Assembly (NCBI RefSeq): GCF_000316115.1
Contig: NZ_JH993797.1
Span: forward strand, 1,350,486 to 1,414,485
Direction: 5' to 3'
Source of the DNA: Leptolyngbya sp. PCC 7375
GTDB taxonomy: Bacteria > Cyanobacteriota > Cyanobacteriia > Phormidesmidales > Phormidesmidaceae
DNA: 64,000 nt
Shown piece by piece: positions 28,376 to 37,153 of this stretch. The number at the start of each line of letters is the position of its first letter. Position 1 is the stretch's first letter. Below the pieces are notes generated by a model. That model was not told the origin of the DNA and did no database searches. It saw only the letters and a list, made by a program, of their open reading frames with translations. A program made the translations under genes and the position numbers.

Positions 28376-28765
28376 ATGCAATATCTCTACAGCTTCGCAA
28401 ACGTAAGTTTAATTTTAAGGGTGATGGATCGGTTGTCGCAGATGATTGGTTTGTCCTTAGAATCTGTGACGGTTATCTATCTAGTTGATCGGTGGGTGCT
28501 GCGTCTTAAGTTAAGGAATGCCTTGGGCGCTGATGCAGAGAAAAACTTAATCGCTTTCCTGATGGAAAATGGCATGCCCCATAAGCCATCTATGCAGTTG
28601 CGGGATACCCTCCGTGCTTTGGACAAGGGTAAAACCCCCACTGAAGTGATGAGTGAGTATCAGGTGGTTGTGGTTTCCCATGGGGTGCCTGATCCGACAG
28701 AGCTGCATGAATTCTGTGCCCGCTTTGTTGAGGGGTTAGGATACTATCCGCCTAGTTTGGTATAG
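28376..28765 (+). CDS. Hypothetical 129-residue protein inside module B
   Basis: I do not recognise a family. The protein is soluble, with a helix-rich N-terminal half (ILRVMDRLSQMIGLSLESVTV) and a C-terminal part with VVVVSHGVPDPTELHEFC. The ATG at 28376 has AGGAGG 8 bp upstream; the one at 28370 is too close to it. The gene lies on the opposite strand between the module B kinase, from which it diverges, and the module B regulator, with which it converges. It has no counterpart in module A. Confidence 0.65.
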   Translation: MQYLYSFANVSLILRVMDRLSQMIGLSLESVTVIYLVDRWVLRLKLRNALGADAEKNLIAFLMENGMPHKPSMQLRDTLRALDKGKTPTEVMSEYQVVVVSHGVPDPTELHEFCARFVEGLGYYPPSLV

Positions 28766-28795
28766 CCCCTAACGTATTCAGCTATTCAGACACAC

Positions 28796-30589
28796 CTATG
28801 TATGGTGATTGATTTGATTGAGAATACGGATGGCTAGCTCAGAAGTAGCAACTGATTTGTTAATAAAATCATCCCCGCCAAAGCGAAATGCTCGACCACG
28901 GGTGGTTTCTGCTTCATGAACGGTGAGAAACACGATGGGTAGGTTGCGCCAACGGGGATCTGCCCGCAGTAACTGACAAATTTCAAAGCCGTTCATTTCT
29001 GGCATGGTGACATCCAGCACTAAGGCATCTGGCTGGATTTTTTCTAGAACTTCCCAAAGCTGTTTGGCATTGGTGAGGGGGGTAATATCAAAATTCCAGG
29101 GCGTCAGGCTAACCTGTAGCAGTTTTAAGATTTGCGGATCGTCATCAACAATGATGATTTTGGCAGGGGTGGTTCTAGTCCGCATGATTTGCAGAGCTTC
29201 TGTCATCAGCTGGGCGGGCGGATGGGTGCGATCCAGTAGCTGACTGGCCCCCTGTTGTACGAGTTGGAGCCGTGACTGGGCGGGCAGGGGTGGCAGGAGC
29301 AGCAAAAAGGGGCCGGTAAATTGATCGGTAAAGGTTGCAATATCGTTGAGTAATTGCTTTGGCAGCTCTTCCCCTTGCAGGGATGCCAGGATATCAAAAA
29401 TAACCAGCTGAGGTTTAAGGGCTTGTAGCAAACGATGGGCATGGATCAAACTATTGGCTTGACGAACCCGTAAGGATTGCTGTGTTGCCTCTAGACTCAA
29501 TTGCTCCACCAAAGTACTGTCCGAACTAATCAGCAACAGCAGGGGAGCCCCAGCCGCTAAGGTTTCAGTGGCATCTTCCACCGAGGTTTCATCAATTTCG
29601 TGGCGCAACTGCTGCACCAGCTGATTAAACTGCATCGCCGGAATATTGGTGGATGGAGTGATTTGTAAGAGTTTTTCTAACCGTTGCGCCAGGGTAGACC
29701 CCATGGGAAAGCCAAAACTGCCTAGTGCCCCCACGAGCTTATGGGCCGTCATTTGGCTGTTTTGGTATAGCTCGCTGCCCAGGTTACCTTGCTCGATTGC
29801 GATCGCAGCCTTCTCCAGCACCGCTACCCGCTCCTGCATCACCCCCTGATACTTCTGCCAGGCCTGCTCCACAGCAGCAGTAGTGGTGGACTTTGGTGTG
29901 GGTGGCTCCGTCGACTCACTGACATTGAGTCGATAGCCCAAACCATAGACCGTTTTGATTAAATTTTTAGGTGCGCCCACCGCACTCAGTTTTTGTCGTA
30001 ACCCTTTAATATGAGTTCGTACAGCATCTTCACTGGGGGGATTCTCAAAGGCCCAAAGATCATCAATGATGGCATCTAGACTGTAGACCCGATTAGGCCG
30101 CCGTAAAAACAATTCCAACAGTGCAAACTCTTTAGGGGTAAGATGTACCAGCGTTTCGTTGTAGGTGGTTTCACAGGTGCTCGGGTCTAGATTGATCCCT
30201 CCTAACTGCAATACAGTCGGCAATCCTACTTGTTCACGCCGCAGTAACGCTCGAATGCGGGCATCCAGCTCATCTAAATCAAAGGGCTTGACCACATAAT
30301 CATCAGCCCCTGCATCTAGCGCTTTTACTTTTTGCGCTGGGGTATCCGTTGCCGATAACATCAAAATCGGTTGCTCGTACCCCATTTTTCGAAAGATCTG
30401 GCAAAACTCAACGCCACTGCCATCGGGCAGATCAAGATCGAGTACCACCAGGTCATAGTTAAACATGTCGAGATATTCTCGAGCACTTTGACCATCGATT
30501 GTAATATCCACGGCATAGCGATGATGAATCAGGTGATTGGCCAATGCATCCATCAGCACTTCATCATCGTCTACCAGAAATATGCGCAT
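28796..30589 (-). CDS. REC-winged helix-HPt-REC-REC regulator (module B)
   Basis: The 597-residue protein is a shorter paralogue of the module A regulator: receiver with D51 (VVLDLDLPDGSG), winged helix at about 125-220 (HLTPKEFALLELFLRRP, TVYGLGYRL), HPt (TAHKLVGALGSFGF), a receiver-like domain without clear acidic site (LLISSDST, LVIFDILAS) and a last receiver at about 475-595 (IIIVDDDPQIL, LVLDVTMPEMNG). The GGDEF-like end of its relative is absent. It probably binds DNA when phosphorylated and passes phosphate through its HPt. Its stop faces the gene at 28376 with 30 bp between. The kinase of this module lies downstream beyond that gene, so they may have separate promoters. Confidence 0.88.
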   Translation of the reverse strand: MRIFLVDDDEVLMDALANHLIHHRYAVDITIDGQSAREYLDMFNYDLVVLDLDLPDGSGVEFCQIFRKMGYEQPILMLSATDTPAQKVKALDAGADDYVVKPFDLDELDARIRALLRREQVGLPTVLQLGGINLDPSTCETTYNETLVHLTPKEFALLELFLRRPNRVYSLDAIIDDLWAFENPPSEDAVRTHIKGLRQKLSAVGAPKNLIKTVYGLGYRLNVSESTEPPTPKSTTTAAVEQAWQKYQGVMQERVAVLEKAAIAIEQGNLGSELYQNSQMTAHKLVGALGSFGFPMGSTLAQRLEKLLQITPSTNIPAMQFNQLVQQLRHEIDETSVEDATETLAAGAPLLLLISSDSTLVEQLSLEATQQSLRVRQANSLIHAHRLLQALKPQLVIFDILASLQGEELPKQLLNDIATFTDQFTGPFLLLLPPLPAQSRLQLVQQGASQLLDRTHPPAQLMTEALQIMRTRTTPAKIIIVDDDPQILKLLQVSLTPWNFDITPLTNAKQLWEVLEKIQPDALVLDVTMPEMNGFEICQLLRADPRWRNLPIVFLTVHEAETTRGRAFRFGGDDFINKSVATSELAIRILNQINHHT

Positions 30590-30818
30590 CGATACAAGAT
30601 AGGAAACCTATCTATGGGAAACGTTACCTATCTATATAAGTCGGAAACGGCTTGTATATGAACGAGCTTTTATAAAAATTATTTACCCCTAAGAAAGTAA
30701 ATAAAGTCACCTTAGTTAGTTTGTTGGAGCGACTCAACACAATTCTAGAAGAAATTTCTACAATAGTAAGGAAGGTTTGTAGAGAACCCCTCTAACTGTA
30801 GGGTAAGCAGAGGACTGT

Positions 30819-31124
30819 ATGCAAAAACCTCCCGTAACAATTCCCTATATCATTAGCACTACAGTTGTTATATTAACTGTTGTTGTCGGTGGGAGCGCCA
30901 CTGCCATGGCCCAATCTGTACCGAGTTCAACGATTCCAGCAACTCTGGATCAGGCCACCCTGGCAAGACTGGTAGCTGATCTGGCCTATCCCAACAGTGC
31001 ACAACGGTTTTTTGAAGCTGGTAATGCTCAGCTTGAGCAAGAAATACAGAAACTATCAGGCGAAGAAGAAATCGAGCCATCTTTAACAGTCAGTCCCGAA
31101 GTATTAGAGCAGTTTAAAGACTGA
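30819..31124 (+). CDS. Small secreted protein of unknown function
   Basis: The 101-residue product has a signal peptide (hydrophobic IISTTVVILTVVVGGSA, probable cleavage after AMA before QSVPSS). The mature part is about 70 residues, acidic and helical, without cysteines (ARLVADLAYPNSAQRFFEAGNAQLEQEI). AGAGGA lies about 6 bp before the ATG. It should be periplasmic or released. I do not recognise a family. It stands alone. Confidence 0.7.
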   Translation: MQKPPVTIPYIISTTVVILTVVVGGSATAMAQSVPSSTIPATLDQATLARLVADLAYPNSAQRFFEAGNAQLEQEIQKLSGEEEIEPSLTVSPEVLEQFKD

Positions 31125-31298
31125 TCTGTTAACCAAAGAAGTGATGCGAGAAATGAGCTATCTAAATCATAGTCATAAGTCTATGACCTGTCAGCCATAA
31201 AGTATCAAGATCACGGTAGTACATCGGCAAGCTCCTACTGAACTGACTGTTGAAAATCCTGCAGCTGCTTAGGGCTTGTTTTTTATTACTTTTCGGCA

Positions 31299-31333
31299 TT
31301 AATGCCCCAATATCGCTAGCATTGGGGCATTAA
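31299..31333. repeat. Perfect 13-bp inverted repeat, 9-base loop
   Basis: TTAATGCCCCAAT at 31299-31311 and ATTGGGGCATTAA at 31321-31333 match perfectly. It lies about 175 bp after the secreted-protein gene and 170 bp before marR. A T-rich stretch precedes rather than follows it, so it is not a standard terminator for the plus strand. Confidence 0.7.
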
Positions 31334-31393
31334 CCGTGAAGCGTTATGCTTGTAGACTACCATGCTCTCAAGCGGGTTAAACTGCCCACAAAA

Positions 31394-31430
31394 ATTACTG
31401 CACATGTCGTGATTACTGCATATGTAGTGG
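31394..31430. promoter_or_regulatory. 18-bp direct repeat upstream of marR
   Basis: ATTACTGCACATGTCGTG and ATTACTGCATATGTAGTG lie head to tail (31394-31411, 31412-31429) with two differences. Their position about 75-110 bp before the MarR start suggests a regulator site or promoter element; this is inference. Confidence 0.45.
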
Positions 31431-31486
31431 TCTGAGCCAAAAAGTTATCCTAAAACTGATTTTGAAATGTATAATTTAAGCAAAAG

Positions 31487-31498
31487 GTGTATATACAC
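31487..31498. promoter_or_regulatory. Probable MarR operator 1
   Basis: GTGTATATACAC is a perfect 12-bp palindrome ending 4 bp before the marR start codon. A near copy lies in front of the next gene at 31986. A repressor site here would give autoregulation, as is usual in the MarR family. Confidence 0.65.
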
Positions 31499-31502
31499 AT
31501 AT

Positions 31503-31970
31503 ATGATTGAAGCAACGTTTAATTCCCTGGAAATCGAAGCGGCCCTTGAGGTGAGAGACACCTGTCTGTCTAAGCATTTGCGTCAGGCAGATCGGATTAT
31601 TATGCAACTGTATGATGAAATGCTCAGACCTCACCGATTGAAGTCAACTCAGTTCACCCTTCTCATTGCCATTCGGCTGCAGCAGCCTGTTAATCAGAAA
31701 ACTCTGGCTGAATGTACGGTGACAGATCGAACCACGTTGACCCGTAATTTAGCATCCCTGGAGCGCCAGGGGTTGATTCAAGTACAGCCTGGAACGGATC
31801 GTCGGGTAAAGGAAATATCCCTAACAACCGATGGTCATCAGCGGCTGAAAGAGGCATTTCCTGCCTGGAAAAAGGCCCAAAGTCAAACTGAAGAACTTCT
31901 AGGCAAAACCAATGTGTATCAACTTTTAGCAGAACTCAACGAAATTTCAATCAAATTTGAAGCAACCTAA
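31503..31970 (+). CDS. MarR-family transcription regulator
   Basis: The 155-residue product has the MarR winged helix-turn-helix: LKSTQFTLLIAI, recognition region LAECTVTDRTTLTRNLASLERQGLI and wing PGTDRRVKEISLTTDG. N- and C-terminal helices form the dimer part. The ATG at 31503 follows a 12-bp palindrome, and a frame open upstream would run through that palindrome, so the internal start is preferred. It probably represses itself and the membrane protein gene downstream. The effector is not known. Confidence 0.88.
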   Translation: MIEATFNSLEIEAALEVRDTCLSKHLRQADRIIMQLYDEMLRPHRLKSTQFTLLIAIRLQQPVNQKTLAECTVTDRTTLTRNLASLERQGLIQVQPGTDRRVKEISLTTDGHQRLKEAFPAWKKAQSQTEELLGKTNVYQLLAELNEISIKFEAT

Positions 31971-31985
31971 TTTTTGTCGCAATAT

Positions 31986-31997
31986 GTGTATATGCAC
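31986..31997. promoter_or_regulatory. Probable MarR operator 2
   Basis: GTGTATATGCAC differs from operator 1 by one base and lies 51 bp before the membrane protein gene. Confidence 0.6.
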
Positions 31998-32047
31998 TTT
32001 TCTTCGAGATACAAGATTTACTTTTACGCCCATTGAGAGGTAGTTCT

Positions 32048-32557
32048 ATGGATACGCTAACAGTTTTTGGTCTTCAATTTGTTTTTAGCCTTGTTGTTTA
32101 TGCTCTCTTAGTCAAGTGGTACTTGATGCCATGGCTTGCCAAGAAACCCGTCAACCAAGCATTAATCCCGCTAATTATTCCCCATGCATTTCGGTATTTA
32201 GGATTAGCCTTTTTAGTACCCCAATTAGTGGCCCAACCACTGCCTGGATCTTTTGCTAATGCCGCTGCCTATGGGGACTTTATGAGTGGTTTGCTGGCGC
32301 TCTTTTCTCTGCTAGCCCTGCGCGCCAGTTGGAGATTTTCGCTACCATTGGTCTGGCTCTTCAATATTGTTGGCGCAGGGGACTTGATAAATGCTTTGCA
32401 TCAGGCGGAGGTTGTGCCATATTTCGGGACAACCTGGTACATTCCGACATTTGTGGTTCCCCTCCTATTAGTAACCCATGGTCTGATTTTTGTCCGATTG
32501 TTTAAGGAATTGAGACCTACGTTGAATTCCCAAACAGGTGAAACAGCAGAGGTTTGA
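32048..32557 (+). CDS. Small multi-pass membrane protein under MarR control
   Basis: The 169-residue product has about five hydrophobic helices (FGLQFVFSLVVYALLVKWYL, FRYLGLAFLVPQLV, FMSGLLALFSLLALRA, LPLVWLFNIVGAGDLI, IPTFVVPLLLVTHGLIFV) and few charged residues. I do not recognise a characterised family. GAGAGG lies 7 bp before the ATG at 32048, which is preferred to an upstream GTG. It follows marR by 77 bp and has its own copy of the probable operator, so a function in response to the MarR effector is likely. Confidence 0.75.
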   Translation: MDTLTVFGLQFVFSLVVYALLVKWYLMPWLAKKPVNQALIPLIIPHAFRYLGLAFLVPQLVAQPLPGSFANAAAYGDFMSGLLALFSLLALRASWRFSLPLVWLFNIVGAGDLINALHQAEVVPYFGTTWYIPTFVVPLLLVTHGLIFVRLFKELRPTLNSQTGETAEV

Positions 32558-33354
32558 CCGTAGGGACTCGGATTTAGGTATGCCAACTAGAGTAATTGGT
32601 GCGATCGCAACTGCCTTTAGCGCCTAATCACTTACCCCAGAATGAAGGAGAAAATCTTGAGTTTGAAATCTCTGAACAGTCATGATATTTAATGTGCAGG
32701 CTCATAATCTGACGATACTGTCAGCAATTCAGGACTAGCCAAATCCATTCCTTTGGAAGTTTCAGTCAATTGTATACTCTTTGTGAGTGATCTATCAGGG
32801 CTCAATTTTGAGGTAAAGGTTTAATGAAGAGTAAAGGATAAAGCATTGCTCTCCATCGGTATTCACCCTTTACTCTTTTTGCTCCTAACTCAATTTTTAA
32901 GGTTGATAAATTGCGAGAAACTGCGCTCCAATTCTTCGATTATTTAGACTATTCAGCCATTTGTCGAAATAATTTCGATAATAGGTGATCAAAGTGCTGA
33001 GAAATGCTCAAAATTAGTCAATAAAACTGAACATCGAATATCAATTCCTGCCTGTCTTCCTGGGAAATAACTAACTTCCTTCGAAAGATTATTGTTTTGA
33101 GTTTGAAAATATCTGTATTTGTCCTTAAAAAATAAGATTAGTTGAACTGACTTGCTTTGATGTACGAATGTTCTGTCAGTAATACCTCTGTAGGGCTACC
33201 TTTTTTTAGCTGATAGATTTGTGATGTACTCAACCAAGTGAAATTACTAGATTTTACCTCGCGGCTCAAAGCTAGAAGGATAGGTGTAAATGAGGTGAAA
33301 GCTCAAGTTTTTAACTAGGTTATACAGGCTTTTTCCTTATTTCTATGGAGATAA
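32558..33354. other. Long AT-rich intergenic region before the glycan cluster
   Basis: These 797 bases hold no convincing gene. A HIP1 site is at about 32602 and a terminator-like hairpin at 32827-32880. The rest probably contains the promoter and leader of the glycan cluster. Confidence 0.45.
32827..32880 (+). terminator. Inverted repeat followed by T-run
   Basis: AAGAGTAAAGG (32827-32837) pairs perfectly with CCTTTACTCTT (32867-32877), followed by three more T. The loop of 29 bases is long for an intrinsic terminator. Confidence 0.45.
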
Positions 33355-34242
33355 ATGTCAATGGTTGTTGCCGTTTCTAAGAAAGATACAGCTTTAAGTA
33401 AATTGGCATTCGTCGACAATTTTGAGTCAACGGTATTTGATTTTACCTTCTCTAAGGCCTCAAGCGATGATCCTCTCAAGACAGGGGCAGTAACGGTTGT
33501 GATTCCAGCTTTAAATGAAGCTGGCAATCTAGAAAAGCTCTTTGAGCGAATCTCTATTGCTTTTGATGAGCTAAGTTTGACACTACCTGTATTAGTTGTT
33601 GATGACGGTAGCACCGATGAAAGTCCAGAAATTCTGGCACAGTTGGCTGAGAAGCATACGTTCTTGAGTGTAATTCGACATCCTCAACGTCTTGGTGTTG
33701 CCGCTGTCTGGCAAACAGCCTTGGAACACGTTGAGACAGATTGGATTTTCTGGGGTCAAGCAGATCTAGAGTCTGATCCAGCAACAGATATTCCAGCATT
33801 ACTCAGAGCTTACCGACCCGGTATGACGGCAGTAGCTGGTTGGCGACAGCAACGTGGTGATGGTAAAACCCAAGCGTCTCAATTAGCGAACCGTGCCTGC
33901 CACTGGACCTTTGGCTTAAAGATTCACGACATGAACTGGATCAAATTAGTGCGTCGAGATGCCCTGGTAGGACTCCCTATTGAGCTGATTACCCACCGAT
34001 TTTTGTTGGCTGTCTTAGCGGGGTTAGGTCACCAAGTAGAAGAAGTTAAAACCCATTGGCATCCACGGTTTTCTGGAACTAGCAAATTTGGCAAGAAACG
34101 CTTAATGACGTCTGCCCAAGACTTTCTGAAAGTTGTTACCTGGTTTTACCTGGAGCGCCCCTTGGGTCAAGCTTCTCGCTACATAACCATGGCCAATACT
34201 TACGTGCAAGAAAGATTTCTAGCCGAGACAATCAATGCCTGA
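33355..34242 (+). CDS. Family 2 glycosyltransferase
   Basis: The 295-residue protein has a GT-A fold: VTVVIPALNEAGNLEKLFE, the nucleotide-sugar site VDDGSTDES, and QADLESDP at the place of the usual DxD-type element. It resembles dolichol-phosphate-mannose-synthase-like transferases but has no C-terminal membrane helices. About 45 extra residues precede the domain. It probably moves a sugar from a nucleotide sugar to a lipid carrier or glycan on the cytoplasmic side. GGAG lies 4 bp before the ATG. It is the first gene of a co-directional cluster with GT4, HlyD, GT39-like and flippase-like genes. Confidence 0.85.
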   Translation: MSMVVAVSKKDTALSKLAFVDNFESTVFDFTFSKASSDDPLKTGAVTVVIPALNEAGNLEKLFERISIAFDELSLTLPVLVVDDGSTDESPEILAQLAEKHTFLSVIRHPQRLGVAAVWQTALEHVETDWIFWGQADLESDPATDIPALLRAYRPGMTAVAGWRQQRGDGKTQASQLANRACHWTFGLKIHDMNWIKLVRRDALVGLPIELITHRFLLAVLAGLGHQVEEVKTHWHPRFSGTSKFGKKRLMTSAQDFLKVVTWFYLERPLGQASRYITMANTYVQERFLAETINA

Positions 34243-34400
34243 AAATAGTACCCAATGCTTTGATCTGTAGATATCCTTAGAGCCTACTTGAACTGCGGAC
34301 AGCTTACAAAAAATTACTGGGTTTCTGTTGAGGGTCCTCAACTAACTGGGCAATCTTCGACTATCTAGGTATTTGCCCTATGGGTAGGGGATAGTGGTCG

Positions 34401-35588
34401 ATGTCCTTAAATAAAAAGCATATTCTTGTTCTTAGCTCTGTCTATCCCCTCTTTCCAGATGGGAATCATGGAGCCTTTATTCGAGAAACGATTCTGCGAC
34501 TACAGCCAACAGGAGCAACGTTTAGTGTGTTTGCCCCTGCCTATGAGGGTGGCCAATCCTATGATCTGGAGGGCGTCAAGGTTTATCGGTTTCGATATTT
34601 TTGGAAGCGGTTTGAGACGCTGGTGCGAGATGGTGCACCGACTAAGTTAAAACGTCAGCCGTTTAACCTGATTCCGGCTATTTGCTATGTAGTATTAGGA
34701 ACCTGGCAACTATTTTGGCTCTGCCGCAAAATTCGCCCCGATTTGTTGCATGTCCATTGGCCCTTTCCCCATGGGCTAATGGCCTGGCCTGCTAGCAAGC
34801 TATTTAAAATTCCCATGGTCTTTAGTTTCCATGGTGGGGAGCTATTGCTAGCTCAGCGGTTTGGTTTTGTTGCCCATATTTTACGCTGGCTTTTGTCCCA
34901 CACAGTTGGCGTCACAACCAATTCATCCTTTACCAAGGGCCTAGTAGAGAAATTACGTCCTTGTCCGTTGCAAGTGATTCCCTACGGTTTAACTGTAGAA
35001 GCCAAACCGACTGAACCTCGTGCTCCCGAGCAGATACCTATCCTGCTATTTGTGGGTCGCTTAGATGAACGCAAAGGGGTGTGCTATCTGTTGGACGCAA
35101 TGGCAATTTTATTGACTGAGCGAGATGTACGATTACGGATTGTCGGCACAGGCATTCTAGAAACTGAGTTAAAGGAACAGGTCAAAGGTCTGGCATTGGA
35201 GCAACAAGTAGACTTTCTTGGTTTTGTTTCTAAGGCACAACTAGCTGACGAATATGCTAAATGTGATGTTTTTGTATTGCCTGCAATTGTTGATAGTAAA
35301 GGAGATACCGAAGGGTTGGGTATTGTCATGATTGAGGCACTAGCCCATGCCAAACCAGTGGTGGCCACCGCCGTTGGCGGGATCCCGGATGTAATTAGGC
35401 CAGGGGAAACGGGATGTTTAGTGCCTGAGAAAAACTCATTGGCTTTGGCCAAAGCTATTTCAGAGTTGCTTGATCGGCCAGACTGGGCAACCCAACTAGG
35501 ACATCAGGGTTTAGCGGATATTCAAACGCGTTTTAACTGGTCAAGCATTATAGCCATGTGGCAGGACATCTACCAACGAGTCCTTTAG
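34401..35588 (+). CDS. Family 4 glycosyltransferase
   Basis: The 395-residue GT-B enzyme has the N-terminal acceptor half with HVHWPFPHGLM and FHGGELLL, and the C-terminal donor half with LLFVGRLDERKGVCYLLDA, a GTGILETEL loop and the retaining-enzyme element EGLGIVMIEALAHAKPVV followed by VGGIPDVI. Length is normal for the family. It is a retaining transferase, probably acting on a lipid-linked oligosaccharide. It lies between the GT2 and HlyD genes of the cluster; the gap of 158 bp before it may carry a promoter. Confidence 0.9.
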   Translation: MSLNKKHILVLSSVYPLFPDGNHGAFIRETILRLQPTGATFSVFAPAYEGGQSYDLEGVKVYRFRYFWKRFETLVRDGAPTKLKRQPFNLIPAICYVVLGTWQLFWLCRKIRPDLLHVHWPFPHGLMAWPASKLFKIPMVFSFHGGELLLAQRFGFVAHILRWLLSHTVGVTTNSSFTKGLVEKLRPCPLQVIPYGLTVEAKPTEPRAPEQIPILLFVGRLDERKGVCYLLDAMAILLTERDVRLRIVGTGILETELKEQVKGLALEQQVDFLGFVSKAQLADEYAKCDVFVLPAIVDSKGDTEGLGIVMIEALAHAKPVVATAVGGIPDVIRPGETGCLVPEKNSLALAKAISELLDRPDWATQLGHQGLADIQTRFNWSSIIAMWQDIYQRVL

Positions 35589-35620
35589 CAGAGAACCATT
35601 TAAGGTTCGTAACGTAGGTT

Positions 35621-37153
35621 ATGTTCAGGGGGATTAGACCTTCAGTCTTGAGTTGGCTGCTGCCTACGCTGGTGGTAGTTCCGTTGGTAGGTATGCTTTT
35701 CTTGACGTTGATGGTTTTACTGCCAACACTTAAGGATCCAAATTCGCGTATATACTCGTCGAGGATCGGTTATCCAGCGCGGCAGCGGCAGACTGGTAAA
35801 CCTATCGCCGTAGAAACATTTGTGGTAGGTCAGAAAATTGCTACCAATGCCATTGGTGCGCCAGGAGTATCAGTGGCACTCGATGATGTGAATGTTCGAC
35901 CTGAAATCAATGGTGTTGTTGAAAGTGTCTTGGTTAAAGAAGGTGATTGGGTCCGTAAAGGTCAATTACTCTTCCGCTTGAGACAGAATGATATTTTAGC
36001 AAGGGTTCAACAGGCTCGTACAGATCTGGCGCGATCGCAAAACCAATTGCGCCAGCAGGAAGTCGATGCCCAGGGAGCGATTCAACTGCTTGAAGATGAA
36101 GTCGCCCTGGCCAGGGATCGCCTAAATACTGCGGCAGCAAGAGTGCAGGATAGCAACATCCGCATTCAGCAACAAATTGAACAAGAGAGAACTGCAGCCC
36201 GTGTACGGTTAGACAATGCACGGGAACGTCTTGAAAGCATACGTTATCTGCACAAGCAGGGAGCTGTCAGCGAATTTCGTCTACTGGATGCGGAGGATCT
36301 GTATGCGGCGAGATTACAAGAATTTGAGAATGCTAGCCGGGGAGATTTTTTAGACCAGAACTCCCAATTTATTAACCGTGACTTTTTTCTAGAACGTGAG
36401 CTTGATTTATCAGCCACTAAACAACAGCTGGCTAATTTGCGTCAAACCCAATCAGTAACGCTGAAAAGCCTGCGATTAGACGTAGAAAAAGCTCAAGCGA
36501 TCGTTGATGAGACTGAGGGGCTGTTAGATAAAACCCTACTCTATGCGGTGAGTGACGGCCTGATTAGCAAAGTCAATGTTGATGCCGGAGACTTTTATGA
36601 AATTGGAGAAGAAGCCCTGATGACCCTGAGTCAGAATGTTGCCTTCGAAGCATTTGTCGATCAGGTCCGGCTTGATACTATTCGTGTCGGTGATCCGGTC
36701 ACTGTCCGTTTGGTGGCTTATCCAGGAAAAACATTTAGCGGCAGTGTGGTCCGCATCAATCCAGCCGTTGAGACTGAGGGGTTTCGACTGGGAAAGGTTA
36801 GCATCAATCGTCAATATACCTACTCAGTTTGGATCAAGGTGGAAGGGCTACCAATGTCCCCTGGGCTACAGGGTTTTGCCGCTTTTAACTCATCACAGAG
36901 GGCAGTTCAGGTGCCAGAGCGGGCAATCACCCATATTTCTGAGGGAGAAGCCATGGTGATGGTGATTGAAAGTGGGCAGGCAGTTGTTCGTCAGGTAGGG
37001 GTGGGGCAGCGGTTTGACAATAGTCGTGAGATTATCTCTGGTCTAGAAATCGGAGAACAGGTGATTCTTGATCCACGGGTGTTACAGCCTGGAGATCGGG
37101 TGACTTCCACTACAGTTAAACCGGATGCTGCCAGGTTCCAAGATTTACCATGA
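35621..37153 (+). CDS. HlyD-family membrane-fusion (adaptor) protein
   Basis: The 510-residue product has one N-terminal membrane helix (WLLPTLVVVPLVGMLFLTLMVLLP), a split lipoyl/barrel-sandwich domain (VNVRPEINGVVESVLVKEGDWVRKGQLL; DGLISKVNVDAGDF), a long coiled-coil hairpin rich in Gln, Arg and Glu between them, and a C-terminal beta-barrel. It is a periplasmic adaptor of a secretion or efflux system. No transporter ATPase or RND gene is adjacent, so here it may serve the glycan cluster, as in cyanobacterial exopolysaccharide loci. Its stop overlaps the next start (ATGA), so the two are translationally coupled. Confidence 0.85.
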   Translation: MFRGIRPSVLSWLLPTLVVVPLVGMLFLTLMVLLPTLKDPNSRIYSSRIGYPARQRQTGKPIAVETFVVGQKIATNAIGAPGVSVALDDVNVRPEINGVVESVLVKEGDWVRKGQLLFRLRQNDILARVQQARTDLARSQNQLRQQEVDAQGAIQLLEDEVALARDRLNTAAARVQDSNIRIQQQIEQERTAARVRLDNARERLESIRYLHKQGAVSEFRLLDAEDLYAARLQEFENASRGDFLDQNSQFINRDFFLERELDLSATKQQLANLRQTQSVTLKSLRLDVEKAQAIVDETEGLLDKTLLYAVSDGLISKVNVDAGDFYEIGEEALMTLSQNVAFEAFVDQVRLDTIRVGDPVTVRLVAYPGKTFSGSVVRINPAVETEGFRLGKVSINRQYTYSVWIKVEGLPMSPGLQGFAAFNSSQRAVQVPERAITHISEGEAMVMVIESGQAVVRQVGVGQRFDNSREIISGLEIGEQVILDPRVLQPGDRVTSTTVKPDAARFQDLP

